Origin: Rhizodiscina lignyota
Taxonomy: Eukaryota; Ascomycota; Dothideomycetes; Aulographales; Rhizodiscinaceae
Assembly: GCA_010015805.1 (NCBI GenBank)
Contig: ML978122.1
Coordinates: 1,832,453-1,896,452 of the forward strand
DNA length: 64,000 bases
Direction of reading: 5' to 3'
Shown: positions 12,134-22,650 of the stretch, in pieces
Position numbering within the stretch: position 1 is the first letter of the stretch
Layout: the number at the start of each line of letters is the position of its first letter
Notes under the pieces: model-generated
The model's input: only the letters and a program-made list of their open reading frames with translations
The model's database searches: none
What the model was told of the DNA's origin: nothing
Position numbers and translations under genes: made by a program

Positions 12134-13665
12134 ATGGAAGTTGATAAAGGGCCGGCGGAAGTCATTTCTGCCCTGACAGCTTCCGCACACCTCAGCAATG
12201 ACGACAGCACTGAATCAGATCTTGAGTACGATCACAAGTTCAGAAGAAGAGCTCTACTAAAGGTCGATTTCTGGCTTGTTGGCTTCTACTCCATGGTATA
12301 CATCTTTCGAGTTATTGATTCGTCCAATTATTCCAATGCAGCAATCATCAACCTTGAGCGGGGGACTGGAATCAAGAAAGAGCTCCACTTCGACCCGAAC
12401 CAATGGGCTTGGACGTTATCCATCTTTTCGTACAGCTACCTGATATTCGAGCCGACCAATACGCTGCTCTTGAAGAAAGTGCGCCCCTCTCGATGGATGT
12501 TCGTCCTCATTTTGGCTTGGGGCATATGTGCATCATCTGTTGCTGCGGTCCAGGACTTCCAAGGCATGATGTGTGCTCGCTTCGCAATTGGGATGGCCGA
12601 AGCTGGCTTTTATCCTGCTGTGCTCTTCCACATGGCCTTCTGGTACACTCCCGCAGAGATGCCATGGCGCATAGCGGCCTTTTACTCGGTGGGGCAGCTT
12701 TCGAGCGCACTCAGTGGCCTTTTAGCGTATGCCATCGGCTTCATGGATGGGCTTGGTGGGCTGGCAGGGTGGCGATGGCTGTTTCTCCTTGAGGGTCTCC
12801 CTGCCATGATCCTCGCGGTGATAGCGCTATTCGGCCTACCAGACTACCCTGAAACGGCCCGCATGCTAACGGAAGATGAACGAACCTTCTTTTCGCGACG
12901 CCTTCCATCTACAGCACCGTCGGGCAAGACTAAGCGCAGCTGGGATTGGAAAAAGCTAGAAAAGCTAATGGCTGATCCTTCAGTCTATACCTTTTCCCTC
13001 TACTGGCTTGCTCATGGAATTGGAGGTTTTGGTATCAGCTTCGCTTTACCAACTGTTATCTATGAGCTTGGCTTTACAACTACGTCTCTCTCTCAGTTGA
13101 TGAACATAGTGAGTCAAGAGTCTACTTACATCATGACGAAACTGGCTAACGTGTGGTAGCCTCCTTACGTGGCTTGTTTCCTCTTTTTGAACACTTGTGG
13201 ATACATGCTCCATAGGAAGTGGATCCGCCCTTGGACTACAGCAGTAGCAAGTATGTCAAGTTTCGCCATCTTCCTCACCATACGCTAACTTGGCCTACAG
13301 TCGAGGGCACTACGATCGTCTGCTATATCATCCTCATAACCGTCCCGAGCGCAGTTGTAAGATATCTGGCCTTGATTGTTGCGGTGTCATGCGCTGGATC
13401 TGCATACCCAGTTATCTGGCCGGAGCGCATACGGGTACTTGAGGGCACTGTCGCCGCTGGCTTCGGTATTGGCTTGACGAACGCGTTCGCGCAATTTGGT
13501 GGTATTGTTGGCCCTCACGTTTACAGCACCGTATTTGGGCCGCGATATCGAGTTTCGTACATCATCTGTCTTAGCTTCCTCGTGGTGTCTATCAGTTCCA
13601 TCCTGGTGTCATGGCTTATTATTTGGCGCAGGGACAAAAAACGCGCAGCATTGGGAGAAGAATAG
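12134..13665 (+). CDS. MFS transporter, allantoate permease (Dal5/anion:cation symporter) type
   Basis: This is a plasma-membrane proton-coupled symporter of the major facilitator superfamily. Exons 12134-13108, 13160-13250 and 13301-13665 join to 476 residues with about 12 hydrophobic segments. The first helix region carries RVIDSSNYSNAA, a typical Dal5/Tna1-type pattern (consensus near YxDRxNxxxA), and helix 4 has ARFAIGMAEAGFYPAVLF, another mark of the group. The loop between helices 6 and 7 is short. Known members carry allantoate, nicotinate, pantothenate, vitamins or small organic acids, so the substrate remains open. It sits head to head with a 2-oxoglutarate dioxygenase and upstream of a glutathione S-transferase, which suggests import and breakdown of an organic compound. 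The second intron is about 50 bp, and both introns have GTRNGT-like donors. Confidence 0.9.
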
Positions 13666-14742
13666 GATGCAGCAGTTCGACGATTTGGTCCTTGACTGGT
13701 CCGAAAATACCAGATAGATGATTAAATTCAATGGAGAAAATGAAAGAAGTTTGCATCTGTCAGCGCGGGTGAAGAGCTTATCATCTGAAAAGATCTTGAG
13801 ATCCTGAATGTACAAGACCTCTAATCTGTGATCGAAAGGAAATGCTACATACGACCCCTCAGAATGCACCAACAGGTTTCCAAAGTTCTGTTTATCTAGA
13901 TCCTCTAATAGCTACAACGCAAGATTGGAGAGTAATGCCAGAGACCAACGATACCACTTTTGTGAAAGCACATCATCCACTTCCTGCCTTATTGGTTCCA
14001 TGAAGAGACGATTCAGGAACTTGTTAGTTCGTCACATCAGGCAACTGTGATGACAAACAACCTTGAAGACTACCCGAAATCCATGCGGAATTTGAACGAA
14101 TTGGCGAACGCAATTGGCTCGTTGAACTCTCAGTCGTACGCCGTATGTAAGGGCCCGAGCCGAAGGCCGAAGAAGCGAAGGACGATGCCGCATCGAGTGA
14201 GAAATTAAGTCCGCAAGAGAGGAAAATGGCACAAATGTGCAGATGTGGACTGGTTAGACATTGCTGAGAAAAGATATTGGAAATCCCTTTTTGCCAAGCC
14301 GGAAACGGGATCTGGAGATCCCGGAGCCAAAATGGTTGATAGATACGTTGATATTTAACCGTTTATAAACGTATTTTTCTATATTTCTGATTGAGTGCTA
14401 ATTTGATAATTATACAGCTAGTTCAGTCTGATTAGCGTGCTGCCTGGCGTTTAGGGCACATTCATACTAGGCTTATTCTGGTTAATTAGATTTAGCTGAC
14501 CCAATCGATATGTTGAGCCCCTATGATGGCGTAAACCACTTGAATTTTATCGTGAAAATATGCCATCCAACCATACGCATAAATCCGGTACGTAAATTTG
14601 AGCCAAACATACGTTTTTCGGAACAGCAGCCTAATTCCAATTGTGGGGAGCCTCCTGTAACAAGCACAATACAGCTTCTGTGAGCTGCATAGTAGCTTCT
14701 CCTCGCTTGCAGCAATTGTGCAGGGTGGAATTACGTCGCATC
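13666..14742. other. Intergenic with an AT-rich patch
   Basis: No gene recognised. The stretch 14340-14510 is distinctly AT-rich (for example TTTATAAACGTATTTTTC) and rich in TpA, a pattern that decayed, RIP-mutated repeats often show in ascomycetes. It is too short and too worn to assign to an element. Open frames here are short and lack motifs. Confidence 0.4.
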
Positions 14743-14750
14743 TATATAAA
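14743..14750 (+). promoter_or_regulatory. Probable TATA box of the glutathione S-transferase gene
   Basis: TATATAAA lies 100 bp upstream of the ATG at 14850, a suitable distance for a fungal core promoter with a leader of some 60-70 bases. Confidence 0.5.
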
Positions 14751-14849
14751 GCATCCGGTAGAGTTCTTGTTCAAGATGGTCACTCGACAATTTTTAAACA
14801 TTTCTTCTGTCACTCAATCCAATTCCAAAGTGGGCAAAGTCGTACTGTC

Positions 14850-15607
14850 ATGTCGAAAACAATCACTCTCTATGGCCATGGCCCGACTGCCAATCCAGTG
14901 AAGGTGGCGATTATCTTGGAAGAGCTTGGGCTGCCTTATGAAGTCAAGGCTCCAGCTGATATCAAAGCGGAGCCATTCATCTCGCTCAATCCAAACGGTC
15001 GCCTCCCTGCAATTGAGGACCCGAACACTGGCTTCAACCTCTTCGAGGTATGCTGGAACAGAACCATACTGGCATTCGAAAGCTAATCAATATGTATAGT
15101 CTGGCGCTATCATCGAGTACCTGATCAGGAAGTATGACACGGATGCAAAACTCCAGTACACCACCGAGGTTCGAATCCTGTTCTGAAACCTGTCTGCCCA
15201 TGCCTATGCTAACGATATAGCCTGAAAACTTCTTGACTCAAAGCTGGCTGCACTTTCAGATGTCTGGCCAAGGACCATACTTTGGCCAGCTAGCATGGTT
15301 CAAGGTTTTCCATAAAGAGCAGTTGCCCTCCGCCATTGAGCGCTACGGCAACGAGGTGAAGCGTGTGACTGGTGTCATTGACGCTCATCTGAAGAAGCAG
15401 AAGACGAAATACCTCATAGGCGACAAGCTTACATATGCGGACTTGGCATTCGTCCCATGGTTCAATGCGCTGGGCTTTATCTTGCCAGAGTTTGACTGGA
15501 AAAAGGAAACCCCGGAATTTGCGGCATGGTTTGAAGGCCTTCTGAGTAGACAAAGTGTGCAGACTGTTCTGGCAAAACCCGAGTTCCAGCGGCAAATGAA
15601 GCATTGA
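14850..15607 (+). CDS. Glutathione S-transferase (Ure2p/theta-like fungal class)
   Basis: This enzyme conjugates glutathione to electrophiles or reduces peroxides in the cytosol. Exons 14850-15047, 15100-15168 and 15221-15607 give 217 residues, a normal GST length. The N-terminal thioredoxin fold shows ITLYGHGPTANPVKVAIILEELGLPYEV, then the cis-Pro and Glu/Ser glutathione site in NPNGRLPAIED and SGAIIEYL. The C-terminal helical domain has the N-capping pattern KLTYADLAFVPW. The start at 14850 (MSKTITLYGHG) is preferred over an upstream in-frame ATG because it begins directly with the first beta strand. The second intron has an unusual donor (GTTCGA) but a good branch site and acceptor (GCTAACGATATAG). 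A TATA box lies 100 bp upstream. Confidence 0.92.
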
Positions 15608-15757
15608 ATGTTTCGCAGCTGTGAGTGACCAATACACTGTGCTCGACGAAAATTATGTACGTAGCGCTCTAATCCACGATGAGGCACGGTGCCTAGCAGA
15701 CAGGAGCACGTAGTCAACTTGATCGTACTCAAGCTGATTAGATTATCAATCAAGCAT

Positions 15758-16030
15758 CACTTTGATTTGACTCCAGACCTCATGAGAAGGCTGCGAAGAC
15801 CGTCGTGAATTTTCATCATTCCTTGTGTGTCTACCCAAATGCCGCAAGCCCAATCGCAAACCCAATCGCAAACCCCAGTATGAGTCTTTCCCAAACTCCA
15901 CTTTCATTTACTCCACATCTCATGAAGAGACTTAGAAGGGTGTCGTGAACTGTCAACCTTCCTCGAGTGTCTATCCCAAACGCCGCGAATCAAACCATTA
16001 ATCCCAATACGAGTCCCTCCCAACACCTTC
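15758..16030. repeat. Imperfect tandem duplication of about 130-140 bp
   Basis: Two adjacent copies, roughly 15758-15898 and 15899-16030, share the ordered blocks CACTTT-ATTT-ACTCCA, CTCATGA, GTCGTGAA, CATTCCT/CCTTCCT, GTGTCTA, CCCAAA-GCCGC and GAGTC-TCCCA. The first copy also has a small internal repeat (AATCGCAAACCC twice). The duplication lies in the gap between the GST gene and the 3' end of paralogue B and could be part of the latter's 3' flank. Confidence 0.75.
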
Positions 16031-16104
16031 TGAGAATGACTAGTCATCTTTCAAAAATGCAGCTACGCTATCGCCTAACAATCCATGCAGCACTGTGGCT
16101 CAAC

Positions 16105-17954
16105 CTAGCTCATCTTGAACCGCTTGGAGTCAAGGGATTCCCTGTGGACCTTGTTGTTAGGACGGCGACCACGGCCTTCCTCATCATGGCGCTCTTCGAA
16201 TAGACTATCGTCGCTCTCTGGGGAGTCGTCGCACTTCCGCTTACCTCCTTCATGAGATAGGGGCTCATCGCGCACATCAGATAGCGAATGTCCGAACATA
16301 GTAGTCGGAGTGTAGATTAAGGGAGTCAGTGGGGGCAGTCCATGAGCTCCGGCCACCGCTCGGGTTGGAGGAGGAAGCTTTTGTGGTTCGTTCAGCATTT
16401 GAGGAGATTGGAAGCCCGTGAACTGAGTGAACGCAGCCATTGCTGAGTTGGGTGGAAGGGAGGAAGGGAAATTGTAATCTAGCAAATTGGCGGAGGGCTC
16501 TTCGTGATCCCTAGACGCTCCTTTCTTGGTGGCCAGGTCGAGCATTGGCGGAGGCTGTACCCTCTGCGAGAGCGAAGAACTATGAGTCAATATAGAGTCC
16601 AGGCTATCTGAATGATGATGCATGCTGGAGACTGGAGAGGGTATGCCGTGAGGTTGTAGCTGTCCGTTCTTGCCGCTGTCGGGGTCCTCCCCATGCTCCA
16701 CGGAACGGGACATAGGTCGTGGCATCACATAAGCGTTACTGTAGCCAGATACACCTATTAGATGTGCTGATGGCGTGTACTGAGGCTGAGATTGCACTCC
16801 GAGGGAGGTGGGATAAGTCGTTACGGGATGGGGGTGCAATGTGGTATGCGAGGGTGGTAGGTTCGAGGGTGGTCGATTCGAGGATGGTAGATTCGAGGTG
16901 GGAACGACAACCGACTCTGTCGAAGAGTGACCATGCGAGCGACCTGATAGCGTTGCTGGCTCCTTCTGGCGATGGAGACCCATTGCAGCTTTGCCTTTCG
17001 CGATCACACCACTCCGTACTTCGTTGATGTTCTTGTTCGACTTTTTGGTCTAGTGATGACGTTAGATATCCTGATGAATAATGGGGAATACTTGCAATTA
17101 CCTTCAACGCGCATAGAGGCGCGTGGACAAACGCCTCAGTCTTGTTCCTCTTCAAAACATCCTCACAGATAAGTTTGTCAATCTTAAAGCAAGTTAGTAT
17201 GATTCTATGAACTATATGATTACGCGACCATGTAACTTACGCGGAGGCAGTCGCGCATAGTGTTGAAGCGATCATCGATGCTAAGATGCTTATCTCCGGG
17301 AGCCATCTTCAAAGTTTTTTCGAACTTTTGCAAAGGGCCATCTTCGTGACGTCTAATTAGTGCTTCCTAGGTGCCATTAGCATTAGACACAGTTGATCAA
17401 ATGGACTCTGTATCTACCAGCAAAAGCCAAGCGGCTGCCTCGAAGTCCTTGTCGGCGATGAGGCCCTTTGCCACATTCAGGTACGCATTCGATGTCTGTT
17501 CGCGAACGTCTATGGTATTGATCATTGCGTAGTACAGCTCCCCGACATAGTGGCCTGCATAATGTTTGTAGCGGGAGATGGCTACTGCCTCCTCTGGATC
17601 TTCGTCTAGTTCGACGCGGAGATTCATATGTTCGTAGGCTTCATGCCCGTTCTGGAAGAAGCCTTGGTAATCGGGATATCGAAAAACCCCGCGTCGCGGT
17701 TCGTTGTTTACGGAGAGTGGAAGAGGCAATGGTTGAGAGTCCGGAGACTGGGTATGAAGCTGCTCCCCCTGCGCATTGCTTATGTGGAGAGGTCGGTATG
17801 GCTGAGACTCGGGAGGATCGTAGTGGACTTGGTCACCGTATCCGTTAACCGTATCAGGTGGTAGAAGGTAATGCTGAGGCTCATAAGGTGGATGGTGGAG
17901 CTGCTCATTGTGTGCACCAACCGCACCGATATCCTTTTGGACCCCGGAAGGCAT
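16105..17954 (-). CDS. Unknown protein, paralogue B of the gene at 6068-9200
   Basis: I do not recognise the family. Four exons (17418-17954, 17241-17366, 17102-17182, 16105-17049) join in phase 0 to 562 residues. Residues 1-95 are a Q/P/H-rich disordered lead. Residues about 96-265 form a charged helical domain with the run GFFQNGHEAYEHM, HYVGELYYAMINT, FEAAAWLLLEALIRR, DDRFNTMRDCLRIDKLICED and a lysine-rich end. The remainder is S/P/H-rich, with SNLPSSNRPPSNLPPS repeats, and ends in basic, acidic and basic patches (KRKCDDSPESDDS and SKRFKMS). The domain matches paralogue A in order, and the middle two exons are almost the same length (42 and 27 codons here, 44 and 28 there). I suspect a nuclear protein from composition alone. 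Confidence 0.78.
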
Positions 17955-19750
17955 CGTGAAAGATTGAGAACCAAGAGCCTCAAGGGCAGTTATGGGATTA
18001 CAACTCGTTAAATTCGATGTGCAGTGTGATGTTGTAAATGATTGTAGGTACGGAAGTCTGTGAAAGAGTGGCGCATTGCCTGTTAAATAAACTAGCGCAT
18101 TGTCATTCGTGTGACGACGATGGTGTGTTTAATCATGCGAGGTTGACCCAGCCCCCGCATCGAAAATTGCCTTCACGCCGCAGCGGGAGTCAGTGTTGGC
18201 GGCTAGATCCGGTAACACAGAGCATGTGCCATTCGTAGCCAGCAAAGGCGCTCAATTGTTGCAAGCTGGAGCGGAAGTGTACGAAGCCGAAGGTTTGCTG
18301 GCAAGTCCTTCGAGAGTAGAGAAATGGGCATCGTAACTTGGGAAATGTGGACCTCTAACGCCTCTTACACCAAAGCTCTGTGCAATCGGACCAAATTCCA
18401 TATCCATAGAAGGTTGAGGGCAGTCGCTGGGTGCCCAGAAGCCGAGTATACCGGCGATAAGCGCGACAGGTAACTCGTGCTTGCACCGACTGATCAGGTG
18501 TCTGTTCGAGTTGGTGACTTCGTGGCACATCACAGAGATCTCACTAACTGGAATTGGGGGTCGGGGGATCGGGATCTTAGATCCTGGAAGAGAACTGTGT
18601 AAGAAATTCGTTCGAGTTGATCGGCCTGATTTGACTGTCCACGCCTCTCCTTCAAAGCGTGGCTGTCCTAATTTCATGTCATTGCCGGTCAACTAAAAGC
18701 AGTCATATTTTGAATAAAGCTGCAGGTATCCGTCCGCCAGGTTAGTTCAGTTGTGAGAACGTCTTGCAAGGTCCATTACCCTACCGAACATTGCGGTCGA
18801 CCTGGAGTTGCGACTGAAACGACGGTTCTGTGACAGTAACATTATGGTCCTCAATCTGTCGATCAGCATTGAGTACCAATTGACTGGCTGACGTAGCTGA
18901 CATCTTTAACAAGCTTTCGTGAATGAAATGGGCACATGCCGCATTTCAGATCTCGGAGAGTGGAGCAAGACCATGAACTACAGCAGAGTCACGGAGACAC
19001 AGTACAGTTAGCCAAGAGTTCTCTACTAATGAAAGAGGAATGAAGCAGAAATAAGATTTCCTCAATCGCTTCTCAAGTTTGTTGCAGACCTAGAGGCTCC
19101 GCTCAATCCTGCAGCTCTCGATTCTAGAATTTGGCGATCGCCAGCAGCACAAAGCCATCGTGACATGTCGACCAAGTACTTCAGATTCTCTGTCTCTCAT
19201 CTTCACGCTCATTTACTGCTCTTGATTTGTGCCAATCTTCCACTGACAAGACCTTGAATCATCAAACGTTGCTTCGCATCAGGATTTCGCTTTGAGTCCT
19301 GACCGCTAATTTGGTGCCAAGGGTGCAACAATTGCTCCATTCTCATCCCAGGGTGTGCTAAATGATTAGAGCTATCTTTGAAAAGTCCCTGGAGAATATT
19401 TTAACGCAGTAGGCAGAACTGGAAGGAGGAAGGACTGTCGTCTGATCTTCAAATGCGGAACTTCACTTTCGCCGTACCCCGATCTGAATCTCCCATTCGG
19501 GCATGGGTGGAATGAGATCTCCAACATAGAATAATCGATACCATCGCATATAAAAGTTTACAATTCATATACAGTGGCTTCAGGAATAGTGAAAGCAACT
19601 TTCTTTTCAGTCATGATTGCCCGTCGGTACCACGCATCAACTACGGGTCGACCGTCTAATCGCAAAAAGAGACTTGGAACTTGTAAGAGTACAGTATATA
19701 GACAAATGACACCCCTGATGGCCCTTTGTATAGTCATTGAAACCGAGCAT
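17955..19750. other. Intergenic, 1.8 kb
   Basis: No supported gene. A 146-codon minus-strand frame (18252-18692) has plausible codon use but no motif and no start context that I trust. A TATAAAA at about 19549 on the plus strand is followed only by short frames running into the 3' end of MIC60. The stretch includes the upstream region of paralogue B. Confidence 0.4.
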
Positions 19751-21931
19751 CTACTCCACTAGCAAGCTTTGAAGCCTTGCTTCCGTTGCAATGACCTGTG
19801 AATGTTTGGTTAGTCACTAGTCTGACAAGGGTCCATAAAGAAACTCACATCCAAAGCTTGTTGAACTTCAAGTACTTTTCTGCAATCACTGAGCCAATCT
19901 CTGCTGATAACCTTTGCCCATCCTTGCAGCCCGTTTATTTCCCTCGCAGCAGCATCCAAATCTCCCTCCTCTAACCACATCTCCGTCCGCGCAAGGACGC
20001 TCTCAACATCTTGTCCGACAGGCAAGCCTGATTTCTTGAACATGAACTTGCTCAAAGCGTAGCTGACCATGTGGCTGGCAATGCCTGCATTCTCAGGTAG
20101 CAGAGCAGCCTTGCGAATCTCCGTGGAGACTCTGCGGAAGCGGTCGATCAGCTGTGCCGGCGTTGGGATGCCTCTTTGGTACGCGGTAGGATTGATAGAA
20201 GCAATGGCAGCATTGATAACAGGGTCGTCGTTTGCGACTTCCTTTAGGGCTGCGAGCTCGGTGATGAATGGTTTGGGTCCATCGGCCTTTAAAAGAGTGG
20301 CGCGAACAGACTCTACCGCAACGAGTAAATGCTGTGTCTGCAAGTTGGAGTCGACAACGCTGTTCCACTCTCCCGTCAATTTTTCCAGCTCCTTCACGCC
20401 AGCAGACAGCTCGTCCAACTTTCCCAGGCGGGAACTGCGCTCGGTCTCCACACGGTCGCGAACGGTAGTGTTGAATTCTTTACGCATTGCAATGGCTTGC
20501 TCGAGCAGCTCATTCTGGAGCTTTTGGTCAAAGAACTGCTTCGTAGCATTGAGCTCACTTTCGAGCTTGCTCTCATATGCCTTCGACAGCTTCTCGCGTT
20601 CGGCCTCATACTCATCTTTCCAGCGTGCTTCCTGGTCTTTCATCTCATTCTCAAGACGCTGGATGAGTTCCTTAGCAGCATTATCGAATTCGGTATGATT
20701 ATCGCGGATTTTGTCTTCCGCAGCCTTGACCTGTACCGCCTTCAGAGTCTCGATGTTCGATACGACCTTGCCAAGGTCGGCCTTTGCCTTTGCAATCGTC
20801 GAGTTATATTTTCCGGCAGCATTGTCTGCATTAACCACAGCGATGATGTCGTTGAGAATCTTGACTACGTCTTGAACGATCGGCTCCTCCGCACTTGGTA
20901 CGTTCAAGTGGTCTATCTGGGAGGCAGAAGCTGTGGACTTGGCAGGCTCTGGAGCAGGTGCAGGCTTAGATTCCGCTTGGGGAGCTCCCGGAGCCGGCTG
21001 TGTAGCCTTTCCCGTCGATGATTTGGATTGCTGTGACCCGGACTCTGGCGCAGCCGTGGATGGCGCAGTGCCCTTCTTTGCTTCCTGCACAGCTTGCGAC
21101 CTTTCGGCTCCACTTGCTTGACCAGGCGTTTGCTTTGCAGCTGTGGAGTCAACCGCGCTCATATGGCTGCCGACGGCACCTAGATCGCTGGTCCTTCGGC
21201 TGGGCTCGTCCGCAACATGAGGTCGAACACCACCTCGGCCGGGAATTGTGACTTTACCCTCGCCTCTTATCTGCGGGTGTAAACGCGTCTCTCCTGTTCC
21301 ACCAGGGAATCTCTTGCGGAACTCTCGCTCTTCAAGGAAGCCCACAATATCTTCTCCGAATGGCACATATTCTGTGAAGAAATCATGGAAGTTGTCTGCC
21401 CGCATGGCATACCACGCGCCTCCGCCATATCCAAGGGCTGTGAGAATGAAGAGGGCGAGAATGAAGTTTCTCAGTCTCCTTGGCTTTTTGGGTGGAGGCG
21501 GAGGTGGCGCGGATGAGGTACTGGCAGTTCCAGTTCCCGTGGGAGGAATTGGTGTTGGCGCTGGATTTGAAGCAGGATTGGAACTTGTTTGCGCTGGGGG
21601 TGGTGGAGGCGTTTTGGGGATATTCTCGGGAGCGCTCGTAGGGCTGGCAGGATTTGTGGGTGAGAGGGTGGGCGGCGGTGGAACGTTTTGAGGAGCTAGT
21701 TGGCTGGCAGAACCTGGTACAAGTGTCTCATCAGGCTTCTTCTCGTCCGCAAAGGTCCTCTGTTGCGTGGTTCAATGTCAGCATTAGTCTACAGAAAGCT
21801 GTTGGAAGTTTTCGGACCTTTGAGACCAGCGCAGTGGTTGGGCGCTGCGCGACGAGCCATTGAGCCTGCTGAGGACGCCTAGTAGCTCTAGGGGCGAGGT
21901 AACTACCTCTCCGAAGAGAGATGCGCAGCAT
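19751..21931 (-). CDS. MIC60: MICOS complex subunit MIC60 (mitofilin)
   Basis: This inner-membrane protein is the organising core of the MICOS complex. It shapes crista junctions and makes contacts with the outer membrane. Exons 21818-21931, 19849-21759 and 19751-19795 give 689 residues. The first 38 residues are a basic, hydroxylated mitochondrial presequence (MLRISLRRGSY), followed by RTFADEKKP, a pattern common at the start of mature fungal Mic60. After a proline/serine-rich linker comes one transmembrane segment (NFILALFILTALGYGGGAWYA), then a long coiled coil (roughly residues 300-480) rich in E/K/R, and the C-terminal mitofilin signature with WAKVISRDWLSDCRKVLEV. The tiny last exon (IATEARLQSLLVE) completes the C-terminus. 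Length and layout match the family. The gene is divergent from the unknown gene at 22651. Confidence 0.93.
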
Positions 21932-22650
21932 TTTAGCTGCTTGACCGAAGGGCTTGTACTGCGTTGGAAGGCGTGCAGGTTCAGAGAGCTCTCCGGGGTT
22001 TTCCAGCAACCCGCGCCAAGCCAGATCGAGTATCTCAGGTACGTAGCTGGGATCGGCCAACAACATGTCTGCAAGCTTTGCCAGAAAATACGCCCTCATG
22101 CTCCGTTCACACTGAACATTATGGATCACAGCTTCACAAGATGCTGCCGAGGCAGTATATCTGTCCAAACCTTTAGTTCCTGTCCCATACAATAGAGGAC
22201 ATGTGACGCCCCGTCCCTCAATCTTCAACCCACCGCTCTCTGACTGAATTGGAACTCGCTAAAACATCGATACCTTTCCCACGAGCCTTCAATCTTGCTC
22301 TTTAGTCAAATCATGGAGACTGCTTCTATCCCTTAACTTTCTTTTTCGACTGTTTCAATCGCTGACGTCAATGTGTGTAACGCTACTCATGTTCCGCCAT
22401 GCCCCTGAGTCTCAAATCCGCAAGCCATCACCCACCCCGCAGGCCCTCAACGTGAACAGATTTCGCGGGGCGCTCAATTTTGGCCCTTATACAGCTATGG
22501 CAATCTGTAGGTGAACTCGAAAGTTCCTTCCCACACCGCTTTTTTCACTTCATCTTACTTTCTAAGGCACTTGTACTATCTAGCTGCTGCCCAACAATTT
22601 CATTTGCTTAAAACAACCACTTGTCGATTTGTCTTCTACTTTGTAGCAAC
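21932..22650. other. Divergent promoter region, MIC60 and the unknown gene at 22651
   Basis: About 720 bp between two divergent starts. A minus-strand frame remains open across part of it (to 22228) in front of the MIC60 ATG, but it lacks the presequence character and is probably leader. A TGACGTCA palindrome (CRE/ATF type) lies inside CGCTGACGTCAATG at about 22364. Confidence 0.45.

Noticed and set aside
14340-14510. AT-rich patch as a RIP-mutated transposon
   Set aside because: It is suggestive in composition only. No terminal repeats, coding remnants or target-site duplication can be seen, so it is kept as a note in the intergenic entry.
15166-15180. GGTTCGAATCC, a tRNA B-box-like sequence
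   Set aside because: It spans the donor of GST intron 2. No matching A box, anticodon arm or acceptor pairing is visible upstream.
20069-21021. Two long plus-strand open frames (209 and 230 codons) within MIC60
   Set aside because: They lie antisense to the well-supported MIC60 coiled coil. Open antisense frames are expected opposite E/K/L-rich coding sequence, and the translations show no motif.
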